Positions 1 to 5,011 are shown, counted from the first letter of the stretch. The stretch: DNA of 6,274 nucleotides from JASJCP01 sp051155735 (GCA_051155735.1 DAXETX010000219.1:1-6274), one strand, 5' to 3'. The notes: generated by a model from the sequence alone, not told the origin. Numbers and translations: made by a program.

Positions 1-388
1 TGGGAAACATCGAAATCGCCATATTGGTTTGCCTAGCTGCTTGGCGACGCGCTCGTTGATAACTTTCTTCAAGTTGCGCTGCGGGATAATATTTTAGACT
101 AGGACTATCTTCAATAGTCAATTCAATCTGGGTACGTGCATCAGTGATAGAATCGAGCCAACTATCTGAACGACGTTGAGGTTGATACTGCCACTTGAGC
201 AAATGTAGTAAAAGACGGGTTAGCTGACTGGTAATCCCTCGTCTTTCACTTTTCCCCAAGTCTTCAACCTCTTCAATTAAATGTGGCACATCAATTTCAT
301 GCCAACGACGCTCCCTTAACAGGTGGGCTGTTTGGTCAATCCACGAACTAAAATCTGCTAAATACTTTTCGCTCATGTTTCTATTCAT
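1..388 (-). CDS. DUF29 family protein, 3' end cut by window edge
   Basis: A reverse-strand frame opens at ATG 388-386 and runs off the left edge, showing about 129 residues. A second in-frame ATG at 376-374 (protein starting MSEKYLADFSSW) is equally possible. Neither has a good Shine-Dalgarno, and an in-frame TAA lies just upstream at 394-392. Counted from the second ATG, the protein shows the DUF29 pattern: DFSSWIDQTAHLLRER near residues 8-23, HLIEEVEDLGKSERR near 32-46, LLLHLLKWQYQPQRRS near 55-70, SPSLKYY near 91-97, and LEESYQRARRQAA near 102-114. DUF29 proteins are small (about 140-150 residues), helical, soluble and often present in many copies in cyanobacteria. Their function is not established, and nothing here adds to it. 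Only the last few residues should be missing. The family call is firm; the start is uncertain. Confidence 0.88.
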   Translation of the reverse strand, partial: MNRNMSEKYLADFSSWIDQTAHLLRERRWHEIDVPHLIEEVEDLGKSERRGITSQLTRLLLHLLKWQYQPQRRSDSWLDSITDARTQIELTIEDSPSLKYYPAAQLEESYQRARRQAARQTNMAISMFP

Positions 389-438
389 ACTTTAGCAGCA
401 CTCAGTACAAGACTAAGAAGCACCTTGATCGTATTTGA

Positions 439-478
439 ATAATAACATTTCAATTTTGATAATAACATTTCAATCTTG
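439..478. repeat. 20-bp tandem direct repeat, two copies
   Basis: Copies at 439-458 and 459-478 abut exactly. The unit is ATAATAACATTTCAATTTTG, with one difference (T at 455, C at 475). The repeat sits about 50-90 bases upstream of the DUF29 start, read on the minus strand, so it may belong to that promoter region. On that strand each unit contains TTGAAA followed by TTATTAT. There are no spacers, so it is not a CRISPR array. It could be a paired binding site or a simple slippage duplication. Confidence 0.7.
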
Positions 479-512
479 CTTTTCAGTGGCATCTTGAAGG
501 TTATTAAAAGCA

Positions 513-750
513 ATGCAGCGGGGTTTTGCAGATTTTTTTCTTAAAGCAACTGCATTAATAAGCGATCGCTTCAGCCTGTTCAGCTATAAATTTTATTGAC
601 AAAGAAGCACGAAGACAAGCGAAGCTCGAACAACAGCAACTGAAACAAGAAGCTAAACAAGCGCGAAAAAGAGAAAAGTTGGAACAAAGACAAGCTAAAC
701 GAGAAGCTAAGTTGCAGCCGAGCGAATCAAAGGTTAATTCACTTAATTAA
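513..750 (+). pseudogene. Degenerate ORF for a K/E/Q/R-rich coiled coil, probable frameshift
   Basis: From 562 to the TAA at 748-750 one frame encodes about 62 codons with a very biased helical composition; stretches such as KLEQQQLKQEAK and KLEQRQAKREAK are visible. This frame has no ATG, GTG or TTG start, and a stop (TAA 559-561) lies directly before it. A neighbouring frame opens with ATG at 513, preceded by GAAGG at 496-500, encodes MQRGFADFFLKATALISDRF and onward, and stops at TGA 597-599. Removing one T from the TTTT at 591-594 would join the two into a 79-codon reading frame. That is inference: the first part is not recognisable and may be chance. The second part has a 36-nt segment repeated at 622-657 and 676-711 (period 54 nt). 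I do not recognise the family. Alternatives are a remnant of a larger gene's C-terminus or a chance open frame in purine-rich DNA. Confidence 0.35.
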
Positions 751-811
751 ATTAAATTGATCCACTTTTAATAGAACTTAATAATGTGTTTGCTGTTGAT
801 TGTGCCATTTT

Positions 812-840
812 GCAGTGCGATCTGCTGATCGCAGCACTGC
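812..840. repeat. Imperfect hairpin near the 3' side of nagB
   Basis: TGCGATC (816-822) pairs with GATCGCA (827-833) around a TGCT loop. A further outer stem, GCAG (812-815) with CTGC (837-840), follows across a three-base bulge. This gives eleven base pairs in all, and a HIP1 octamer abuts the right arm. No T-run follows on either strand, so it is a poor intrinsic terminator, although it lies about 107 bases beyond the nagB stop. The inner arms are half HIP1 sites, so part of the symmetry may simply reflect HIP1-like sequence. Confidence 0.5.
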
Positions 841-879
841 GCGATCGCCTGTATTAACTTTACCTTTAGAAGCGATCGC
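841..879. repeat. Two HIP1 octamers (GCGATCGC)
   Basis: Perfect GCGATCGC palindromes lie at 841-848 and 872-879. The other HIP1 copies seen are at 562-569, 1029-1036, 1340-1347, 3164-3171, 3667-3674, 4015-4022, 5444-5451 and 5867-5874. Most of those fall inside genes. This highly over-represented palindrome is a hallmark of many cyanobacterial genomes and is the strongest compositional clue to the organism. Confidence 0.9.
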
Positions 880-946
880 CAGATAATTCGCAAAACCAAT
901 ATTAATGATTAAGGATTTGAGCCTACCGAACCCTTTAAAATATTGC

Positions 947-1690
947 TTAAATTAAACTAGCAGCGTCTCGATCTAAAAATAAAGTCGCTTGAGATTGCTT
1001 TCTTAAGATCGATGCTGGACAGGCTGGAGCGATCGCACCTTGTAACATCCGTTTGATAATTTTAGCTTTTTTCTTCCCTGAAGCTAAACAAAAAATTTGC
1101 TTTGCCTGAGAGATAGTAGAAATAGTTAAAGTATAAGCATATTGAGGTACTGCATTGAGATTAGGGAAATAACCACCAGCTACTTGCTGTTGACGAGTTT
1201 TTGTTTCGAGTTTGACAATTTTAACTACTTCAGTATCTTGAAAATCAGCTACCGAAGGTTCATTAAACGCGATATGTCCATTATCGCCAATTCCTAACAG
1301 ACAAAGATCGATCGGGTATTGTTGCAATAGTTGAGTATAGCGATCGCATTCTGCTAGAGGTTGTAAAGCATCTCCTTGAATATAATAAAATTGCTGGGGT
1401 TTAATGCGCTGTTCTACCTTAGAAGCTAAATAGTAACGAAAACTCCCTGGATGGCTAGCAGCAATTCCTAAGTATTCATCCAAATGAAACAGGATAATTC
1501 TCGACCAATCTAAATCACTAGTTACTAAAGCCTCTAAAAATTGTAACTGGGAATTACCAGTCGCTAAAACCATACTAACTGTCTCTTGTTGAGCCAAACA
1601 GGTTTTAAGATAATCTAAAGCTAAAATTGCAGCATTTTGACTCAATGCTTCGGCTGAAGCCAAAATTTTTACTGATAAATTATTCACCAT
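947..1690 (-). CDS. nagB: Glucosamine-6-phosphate deaminase
   Basis: This cytosolic enzyme converts glucosamine 6-phosphate to fructose 6-phosphate and ammonia, returning amino sugars such as those from peptidoglycan turnover to glycolysis. Counted from ATG 1690-1688 (247 residues, close to the short 242-residue Bacillus type), it shows the phosphate loop ATGNSQ at 43-48 and FHLDEYLG with catalytic Asp71. GIGDNGHIAFNEP follows with Asp136, His139 and Glu144, matching Asp141, His143 and Glu148 of the E. coli enzyme. ASGKKKAKII (203-212) and CPASILRKQSQ follow near the C-terminus. The frame stays open upstream to 1813, but that extension would overlap the divergent peroxidase and has no homologous look. 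The chosen ATG has AGGGTGGA directly before it, while ATG 1732 has no Shine-Dalgarno. No nagA is adjacent. The related 6-phosphogluconolactonase family is less likely given the FHLDEYLG and NGHIAFNEP motifs. Confidence 0.9.
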   Translation of the reverse strand: MVNNLSVKILASAEALSQNAAILALDYLKTCLAQQETVSMVLATGNSQLQFLEALVTSDLDWSRIILFHLDEYLGIAASHPGSFRYYLASKVEQRIKPQQFYYIQGDALQPLAECDRYTQLLQQYPIDLCLLGIGDNGHIAFNEPSVADFQDTEVVKIVKLETKTRQQQVAGGYFPNLNAVPQYAYTLTISTISQAKQIFCLASGKKKAKIIKRMLQGAIAPACPASILRKQSQATLFLDRDAASLI

Positions 1691-1766
1691 TCCACCCTGA
1701 TGAGACAAAAGTGATAAAGTACGATCTAGCATATGGCGTAAATTTTGATTGAGAGAGCAACTGGAT
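1691..1766. promoter_or_regulatory. Divergent nagB / peroxidase intergenic region
   Basis: The chosen starts of nagB (1690, minus) and the peroxidase (1767, plus) are separated by only 76 bases, so both promoters must lie here or reach into the neighbouring gene. Purine-rich GAGAGAG at 1751-1757 is a weak Shine-Dalgarno candidate for the plus-strand gene, and AGGGTGGA (minus strand, 1698-1691) serves nagB. I cannot assign -35 and -10 elements with confidence. Confidence 0.5.
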
Positions 1767-2252
1767 ATGACTGCTACTGTATCTGATATTACGGTTAAAA
1801 CTATCGACGGCACTGCAAAAAAGCTATCTGAGTATCAAGGCAAAGTATTATTAATTGTTAATGTAGCTTCTTATTGTGGTTATACACCTCAATACTCAGG
1901 ATTAGAAGCCTTAAATCAGCAATACGGCGATCACGGATTAGAAGTATTAGGTTTCCCCTGTAATGATTTTGGCGCACAAGAACCAGGAACTAACGAACAA
2001 ATTGCCCAATTTTGTGAAACTAAATACGGCGTTACTTTCGATCTGTTTGATAAAGTTCACGCTAAAGGCACAAATCAACATCCTTTATATCAAACTCTAA
2101 CTCGTTCTGTCGCGCCTCAAGGAGATGTGGCTTGGAACTTTGAAAAGTTTTTAGTTAACAAGCAAGGAGAAATCGTCGCTAGATTTACCAGTGGTGTTGC
2201 ACCCAACGCTCCTCAGTTGATTCAGGCTATTGAAGCAGAATTAGCTAAGTGA
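1767..2252 (+). CDS. Glutathione peroxidase family protein (cysteine type)
   Basis: This is a 161-residue thioredoxin-fold peroxidase that reduces H2O2 and organic hydroperoxides. The usual tetrad is visible: peroxidatic Cys37 in NVASYCGYTPQYSGLEAL, Gln71 in FGAQEPG, and Trp123-Asn124 in WNFEKFLV. The catalytic residue is Cys, with no selenocysteine codon. Two further cysteines, Cys65 (FPCNDFG) and Cys83 (QFCETKYGVTF), are present. Cys83 lies where thioredoxin-dependent members carry the resolving cysteine, so thioredoxin is a likelier reductant than glutathione; that is inference from position. The common FPCNQFG reads FPCNDFG here. ATG 1767 is preferred because the protein then begins like family members (MTATVSDITVKTIDG). 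A TTG at 1749, right after an in-frame TGA, would add six residues. Symbols such as gpx, btuE or bsaA are all used for this family, so none is assigned. Confidence 0.93.
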   Translation: MTATVSDITVKTIDGTAKKLSEYQGKVLLIVNVASYCGYTPQYSGLEALNQQYGDHGLEVLGFPCNDFGAQEPGTNEQIAQFCETKYGVTFDLFDKVHAKGTNQHPLYQTLTRSVAPQGDVAWNFEKFLVNKQGEIVARFTSGVAPNAPQLIQAIEAELAK

Positions 2253-2257
2253 AACTT

Positions 2258-2275
2258 GTTAGTGGTTAGTAGTTA
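2258..2275. repeat. Heptamer repeat GTTAGT(G/A), about 2.6 copies
   Basis: Just after the peroxidase stop the sequence reads GTTAGTG, GTTAGTA, GTTA in direct succession. Short tandem heptamer repeats of this sort are known from intergenic cyanobacterial DNA, where their role is unclear. With under three copies, chance is possible. Confidence 0.45.
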
Positions 2276-2290
2276 TACCTTGCGGTTTCA

Positions 2291-2303
2291 AGGGCGAAGC
2301 CCT
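2291..2303. terminator. Small hairpin between convergent peroxidase and cdsA genes
   Basis: AGGGC (2291-2295) and GCCCT (2299-2303) form a 5-bp, GC-rich stem closed by a GAA triloop on the plus strand. The core is the compact GCGAAGC mini-hairpin. It sits midway in the 79-base gap between the stops of the peroxidase (2252) and cdsA (2332), where a bidirectional terminator would be expected. No T-run follows directly in either direction, so efficiency is doubtful. It could equally be a small dispersed repeat. Confidence 0.35.
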
Positions 2304-2331
2304 GGTCAATCATCGGCATCTTTCTGTCTTC

Positions 2332-3204
2332 TTAACTCATTAGAGGCAATAACAAAGTCACGAAATAATAGACTAATGGTGCAGTAAAAACATAACTATC
2401 AGTGCGGTCCAAAATTCCGCCATGTCCTGGGATTAACTGACCCGAATCTTTTACCCCTGCATCTCGTTTCATCATCGACTCGGTTAAATCGCCTAAAAGA
2501 CTAGTAACCCCAATCAAGCTACCTAAAATAATTCCGCTGAGTTGCCAAGCAGGAAAATTAAAATACCAAGTTCCGATCTCTGCCACAATTAAACTACCCA
2601 TCACGCCAAAAACTGCCCCTTCAACCGTCTTTTTCGGACTAATAGCGGATAATTTAGTGCGACCAAAAGTTTTGCCCATAGTATATGCGCCAATATCTGC
2701 TGCCCAAATACAAGCCATAACCAAGAAAGTTACAATCAAAGCTGGGGGAAAACTCCGCCAATCGAGCCAAGAAGTGGGCCAATAACCATCTAAAGGCAAA
2801 TTACTCATGGTTAGCGCATCAGGTAAGCCGACTCTGAGTCTGACCCAATAAGTAGGAAGATAGCCACAATAAAATAAACCTAAAATTGAGCTAGAAATAT
2901 CGGCAATAGTTGCCATTTTAGGTTGAAATAACAAATAAAAACAAATGATCGTGCCTCCCAAACAAAACATCGCATCGGTAATGTTGGGAGTAACAGTAGA
3001 ACTAATTAATAATAATTGGGAAACTACCATCGTAGTCTTGGCTGCTGGTTCAATACCTTTAGCGCGAACGAGACGAAAATATTCAATCTGCGCCAAAAAA
3101 ATCAAAATGCCGATTCCCACAGCAAAATACCAGCCTCCTAGAATAATCATTCCCAAAGCTAAGGCGATCGCAATAATGGCACTAATAATTCGGTTTAAGG
3201 ACAT
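2332..3204 (-). CDS. cdsA: Phosphatidate cytidylyltransferase (CDP-diacylglycerol synthase)
   Basis: This integral membrane enzyme makes CDP-diacylglycerol from phosphatidic acid and CTP, the precursor of phosphatidylglycerol, which cyanobacteria need in thylakoid membranes. The protein has 290 residues, close to the usual 285 or so. Hydrophobic segments run from the N-terminus (about 6-39) through 62-94, 104-120, 154-176, 197-212 and 222-237 to a last one near 271-289. The conserved C-terminal half is intact: ADIGAYTMGKTFGRTKLS near 169-186, KKTVEG at 191-196, and GDLTESMMKRD at 238-248. Residues 243-269 fit the family signature exactly (S, KR, KD, G, PGHGG, DRTD). ATG 3204 is the first start after an in-frame TAG at 3213-3211, though no clear Shine-Dalgarno precedes it. 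It follows cbiT on the same strand after 129 bases, so it probably has its own promoter. Confidence 0.96.
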   Translation of the reverse strand: MSLNRIISAIIAIALALGMIILGGWYFAVGIGILIFLAQIEYFRLVRAKGIEPAAKTTMVVSQLLLISSTVTPNITDAMFCLGGTIICFYLLFQPKMATIADISSSILGLFYCGYLPTYWVRLRVGLPDALTMSNLPLDGYWPTSWLDWRSFPPALIVTFLVMACIWAADIGAYTMGKTFGRTKLSAISPKKTVEGAVFGVMGSLIVAEIGTWYFNFPAWQLSGIILGSLIGVTSLLGDLTESMMKRDAGVKDSGQLIPGHGGILDRTDSYVFTAPLVYYFVTLLLPLMS

Positions 3205-3255
3205 AACGCGCTATGCAACCATAGGCTAAAAAAATGGGTAAAACTAAAATTAAAA

Positions 3256-3273
3256 TAACCTTATCAAAGGTTA
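3256..3273 (-). terminator. Palindrome with T-rich tail between cbiT and cdsA
   Basis: TAACCTT (3256-3262) and AAGGTTA (3267-3273) form a perfect 7-bp stem around a four-base loop. Read on the minus strand, the stem is followed at once by TTTTAATTTTAGTTTT. That is the layout of an intrinsic terminator for the transcript carrying the small upstream gene and cbiT, ending before cdsA. The stem has only two G-C pairs, so it is weak. The same symmetric sequence could instead be an operator for cdsA. Confidence 0.4.
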
Positions 3274-3333
3274 ATAAAATGCTAAAGAAATTTTAACTTG
3301 TAATTTCAAATAGTGCTGCAATTACCTTAAATT

Positions 3334-3924
3334 TTAAAGCTTTTCGCCACTGAGAATGAAGATCGGATTAAGGGCTGCAAACGTTTGTTGCATCCCCCTA
3401 GTTTCTAAACGATTTACTGCTGATTGTACTACCTCTATATTACGAGCCTGTAATTCGGATAATCCTTCTGAGATCGTATAAAGGCTTTCTAAACTGCTAG
3501 CAGTAGCAATTACCCGCCCTTCTGGTTGCAAAAATTCCCAGGCTTTTTTGAGAATTTCTTTGATCGGTTTGCCTCCTTCCAAACAAATTCGATCGGGTTT
3601 TGGCTCTAAAGTTGCGAGACAGTCTGGGGCGCTACCTTCAATAACTCGCACATTTTTGACTTCAAAGCGATCGCAGTTATGACGAATTAAATTTGCGACT
3701 TCGGCATCTCTTTCGAGTGCCACTATTTGGGCATCAGGACATAATAAACCAGTTTCTACGGGAATTGTGCCTGTTCCTGCGCCAATATCCCACAGTACCG
3801 AATCTGACTTCATTCGCAAAGCAGCAATTAACAAAATTCTGACTTCCTTTTTACTTAAAGGAATACCAGGAAGCCTCTCAAATAGCCAATCGGGAATACC
3901 AGGAGTCTTATAAGACCAAAGCAT
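3334..3924 (-). CDS. cbiT: Precorrin / cobalt-precorrin C15-methyltransferase, decarboxylating (CbiT)
   Basis: This SAM-dependent enzyme of cobalamin ring synthesis methylates C15 and removes the C12 acetate carboxyl group; in aerobic organisms the activity is the C-terminal half of CobL. It has 196 residues, the size of a stand-alone CbiT with no CbiE half. The family opening GIPDWLFERL (9-18) and LSKKEVRILLIAAL (23-36) is present. SAM-binding motif I is WDIGAGTGTIPVE (45-57), followed by ALERD (69-73), then NVRVIEGSAPDCL (91-103) and the LEGG turn (115-118). ATG 3924 is the only start after an in-frame TGA at 3945-3943, and no Shine-Dalgarno is evident. The gene begins 29 bases after the stop of a small unrecognised gene on the same strand, so the two are probably co-transcribed. 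CbiE or a CobL fusion partner is not in this window. Confidence 0.92.
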   Translation of the reverse strand: MLWSYKTPGIPDWLFERLPGIPLSKKEVRILLIAALRMKSDSVLWDIGAGTGTIPVETGLLCPDAQIVALERDAEVANLIRHNCDRFEVKNVRVIEGSAPDCLATLEPKPDRICLEGGKPIKEILKKAWEFLQPEGRVIATASSLESLYTISEGLSELQARNIEVVQSAVNRLETRGMQQTFAALNPIFILSGEKL

Positions 3925-3953
3925 AAATATTATTAAAGGTTGTCAATTCAATT

Positions 3954-4292
3954 TTATGCGCCACAACAGCGATCAATTCCTAAACTATCTAAAATCAAAT
4001 CGCTTACGGCATTGGCGATCGCAAATTCACTGTAAAAACTTTGACTAAAATCAAAAGCTTGCATCTCAGTTACAATAGCAATTACCAAAGACCCCAAATC
4101 GTTTTCGCCTTCTAAACGCTGACGCACAAAGATTTCTGAGGCTCTAATTGCAATAGTTTCATTGACGGCTTCGGGAATAAATTCACGATCAAGCCATTTG
4201 TGTAATGATGTTTTTAACCATTGCTTTTCTAGTTCTGGGTTTTCGATAGAAGGTAAAGTTATTGGTGGTATGGGTTGAGCTTCTTGAGTCAT
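3954..4292 (-). CDS. Small acidic protein of unknown function upstream of cbiT
   Basis: I do not recognise this 112-residue protein. It starts with a proline-rich, probably flexible segment (MTQEAQPIPPITLPSIENPE, about 1-20). The rest looks helical: KQWLKTSLHKWLDREFI, then residues near 43-60 containing ETIAIRASEIFVRQRLEG, then SLVIAIVTEMQAFDFSQSF. It ends with an amphipathic helix (about 88-105) and the tail GIDRCCGA with adjacent cysteines three residues from the end. There is no signal peptide or membrane segment. ATG 4292-4290 is preferred over an upstream TTG at 4325, which would add eleven residues; neither has a clear Shine-Dalgarno. It probably shares an operon with cbiT, 29 bases downstream, and diverges from aat. 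The consistent frame, ordinary composition and tight spacing to cbiT argue that it is a real gene. A helper role beside corrinoid synthesis would be speculation. Confidence 0.75.
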   Translation of the reverse strand: MTQEAQPIPPITLPSIENPELEKQWLKTSLHKWLDREFIPEAVNETIAIRASEIFVRQRLEGENDLGSLVIAIVTEMQAFDFSQSFYSEFAIANAVSDLILDSLGIDRCCGA

Positions 4293-4332
4293 AGTATTAG
4301 CTGCAATTACTAGTCTTGATCGCAATATTAAA

Positions 4333-4347
4333 ACATTGATTTAATGT
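4333..4347. promoter_or_regulatory. Inverted repeat in the divergent aat / small-gene region
   Basis: ACATT (4333-4337) and AATGT (4343-4347) are perfect inverted repeats five bases apart. They lie 15 bases before the aat start, within the 70-base gap between the divergent aat gene and the small gene beside cbiT. The symmetry and place suit an operator for a dimeric regulator. At 5 bp per arm in AT-rich DNA, chance is a real alternative. Confidence 0.25.
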
Positions 4348-4362
4348 CCCACTATTTTCATT

Positions 4363-4938
4363 ATGAACATAAATGTACCTTCAATCATTGATGGCTACAG
4401 TCAAGGTTATTTCTTAATGGCAGATGATCGCAATCTCTTAAGTTGGTATTCGAGTAACCAAAGAACGCTGATTCCTTTAGATAAAAGATTCCACTATCCC
4501 AAATCATTAAAGCGGGTTTTAAATCAAAAACGGTTCTCCGTTGCAATCAATCGCGCTTTTGAATTGGTGTGTTACGGTTGTGCTAATCGCGAGACTACTT
4601 GGATCTCGGCAGAACTACAAGAAATTTATCTTAGTTTATATCAAGCAGGATATGCTTATAGTTTTGAAACTTGGCAAGGAGAAGAACTCGCTGGCGGAAT
4701 TTTAGGCATTGCGATTGGTGGCTTATTTATTGGCGAGTCCATGTTTTATCGGATTAGTGATGGCTCGAAAGTTGCTATGGTAAAATTAGTAGAGCATTTG
4801 CGGAGTCGAGGTTATCTATTATTTGATGCCCAACTGCAAAACCCCCATCTTGAAAGATTTGGCTCATATACCATCAAGCCTTCAGAATATCAAGCCTTGC
4901 TAAAAACGGCAATTACCAAACCCTGTGATTTTTTGTAG
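4363..4938 (+). CDS. aat: Leucyl/phenylalanyl-tRNA--protein transferase
   Basis: This cytosolic enzyme moves Leu or Phe from aminoacyl-tRNA to the N-terminal Lys or Arg of a protein, creating an N-degron read by ClpS and the Clp protease. The conserved GNAT-like domain is complete: RETTWISAELQEIYLSLY (76-93), GYAYSFETWQGEELAGGILG (96-115), IGGLFIGESMF (118-128) with Glu125, SK at 135-136, and DAQLQNPHLERFG (155-167). Asp155 and Gln157 correspond to Asp186 and Gln188 of the E. coli enzyme. At 191 residues it is shorter than E. coli Aat (234). Most of the lost length is N-terminal, where the LALGGDLSP-type region is missing and only a GYSQGYF stretch resembles it. ATG 4363 has no clear Shine-Dalgarno. 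The conserved Ala of ASK reads Gly here. Its stop is 81 bases before rpsD on the same strand. Confidence 0.92.
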   Translation: MNINVPSIIDGYSQGYFLMADDRNLLSWYSSNQRTLIPLDKRFHYPKSLKRVLNQKRFSVAINRAFELVCYGCANRETTWISAELQEIYLSLYQAGYAYSFETWQGEELAGGILGIAIGGLFIGESMFYRISDGSKVAMVKLVEHLRSRGYLLFDAQLQNPHLERFGSYTIKPSEYQALLKTAITKPCDFL

Positions 4939-4944
4939 AGCAAA

Positions 4945-4959
4945 ACTCGGTAAACGAGT
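4945..4959. terminator. Short hairpin between aat and rpsD
   Basis: ACTCG (4945-4949) and CGAGT (4955-4959) form a 5-bp stem with a GTAAA loop, starting six bases after the aat stop codon. No T-run follows, so it is a weak terminator candidate. Its right arm touches the TATAAT hexamer that may drive rpsD. Confidence 0.3.
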
Positions 4960-4964
4960 ATAAT
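4959..4964 (+). promoter_or_regulatory. Candidate -10 box for rpsD
   Basis: A perfect TATAAT lies 55 bases before the rpsD ATG, which would give a leader of roughly 45-50 nt. No good -35 hexamer is spaced 16-18 bases upstream: TTGTAG at 4933-4938 is 20 bases away. A second AT-rich hexamer, TATAAA at 4992-4997, is too close to the Shine-Dalgarno to be favoured. Co-transcription with aat remains possible. Confidence 0.4.
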
Positions 4965-5005
4965 GATCTATTTGGGACTATTTTGTAAAAGTATAAAATT
5001 AACAT

Positions 5006-5011
5006 TAGGAG
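5006..5011 (+). promoter_or_regulatory. Shine-Dalgarno of rpsD
   Basis: TAGGAG lies eight bases before ATG 5020, the best ribosome-binding site in the window. It settles the S4 start at 5020 rather than at the ATG 4963, which would add 19 residues unlike any S4 N-terminus. Confidence 0.85.

Larger units (their letters stand above)
389..946. other. 558-base stretch without an intact gene
   Basis: This gap lies between the 5' end of the DUF29 gene and the 3' end of nagB. It contains a 20-bp tandem duplication (439-478), a likely degenerate reading frame for a charged coiled coil (513-750), an AT-rich run (about 731-785), an imperfect hairpin (812-840) and three HIP1 octamers (562-569, 841-848, 872-879). 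I see no tRNA, other recognisable RNA gene or insertion-sequence end in it. The promoter of the DUF29 gene should lie in the first 120 bases or so, but I cannot place convincing -35 and -10 boxes. Confidence 0.6.

Noticed and set aside
439..478. Possible minimal CRISPR array
   Set aside because: The two 20-bp units abut with no spacer, and no cas gene is present.
389..946. tRNA, other RNA gene or insertion-sequence remnant in the long gap
   Set aside because: I saw no cloverleaf-like arms, CCA-side sequence, transposase motifs or terminal inverted repeats with target duplication.
778..951. Minus-strand open stretch of about 58 codons between nagB and the charged frame, including a NIGFANYL segment
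   Set aside because: It has no ATG, it partly owes its openness to HIP1 octamers and the hairpin, and the slight likeness of the segment to DUF370 proteins does not continue.
2945..3229. 94-codon plus-strand open frame opposite cdsA
   Set aside because: It lies wholly antisense to a clear CdsA and its leader, has no recognisable motif, and is explained as a shadow frame of a hydrophobic gene.
4293..4325. TTG start at 4325 for the small gene upstream of cbiT
   Set aside because: It would add eleven residues from a rare start codon with no ribosome-binding site and reach further into the divergent promoter of aat; ATG 4292 is simpler.
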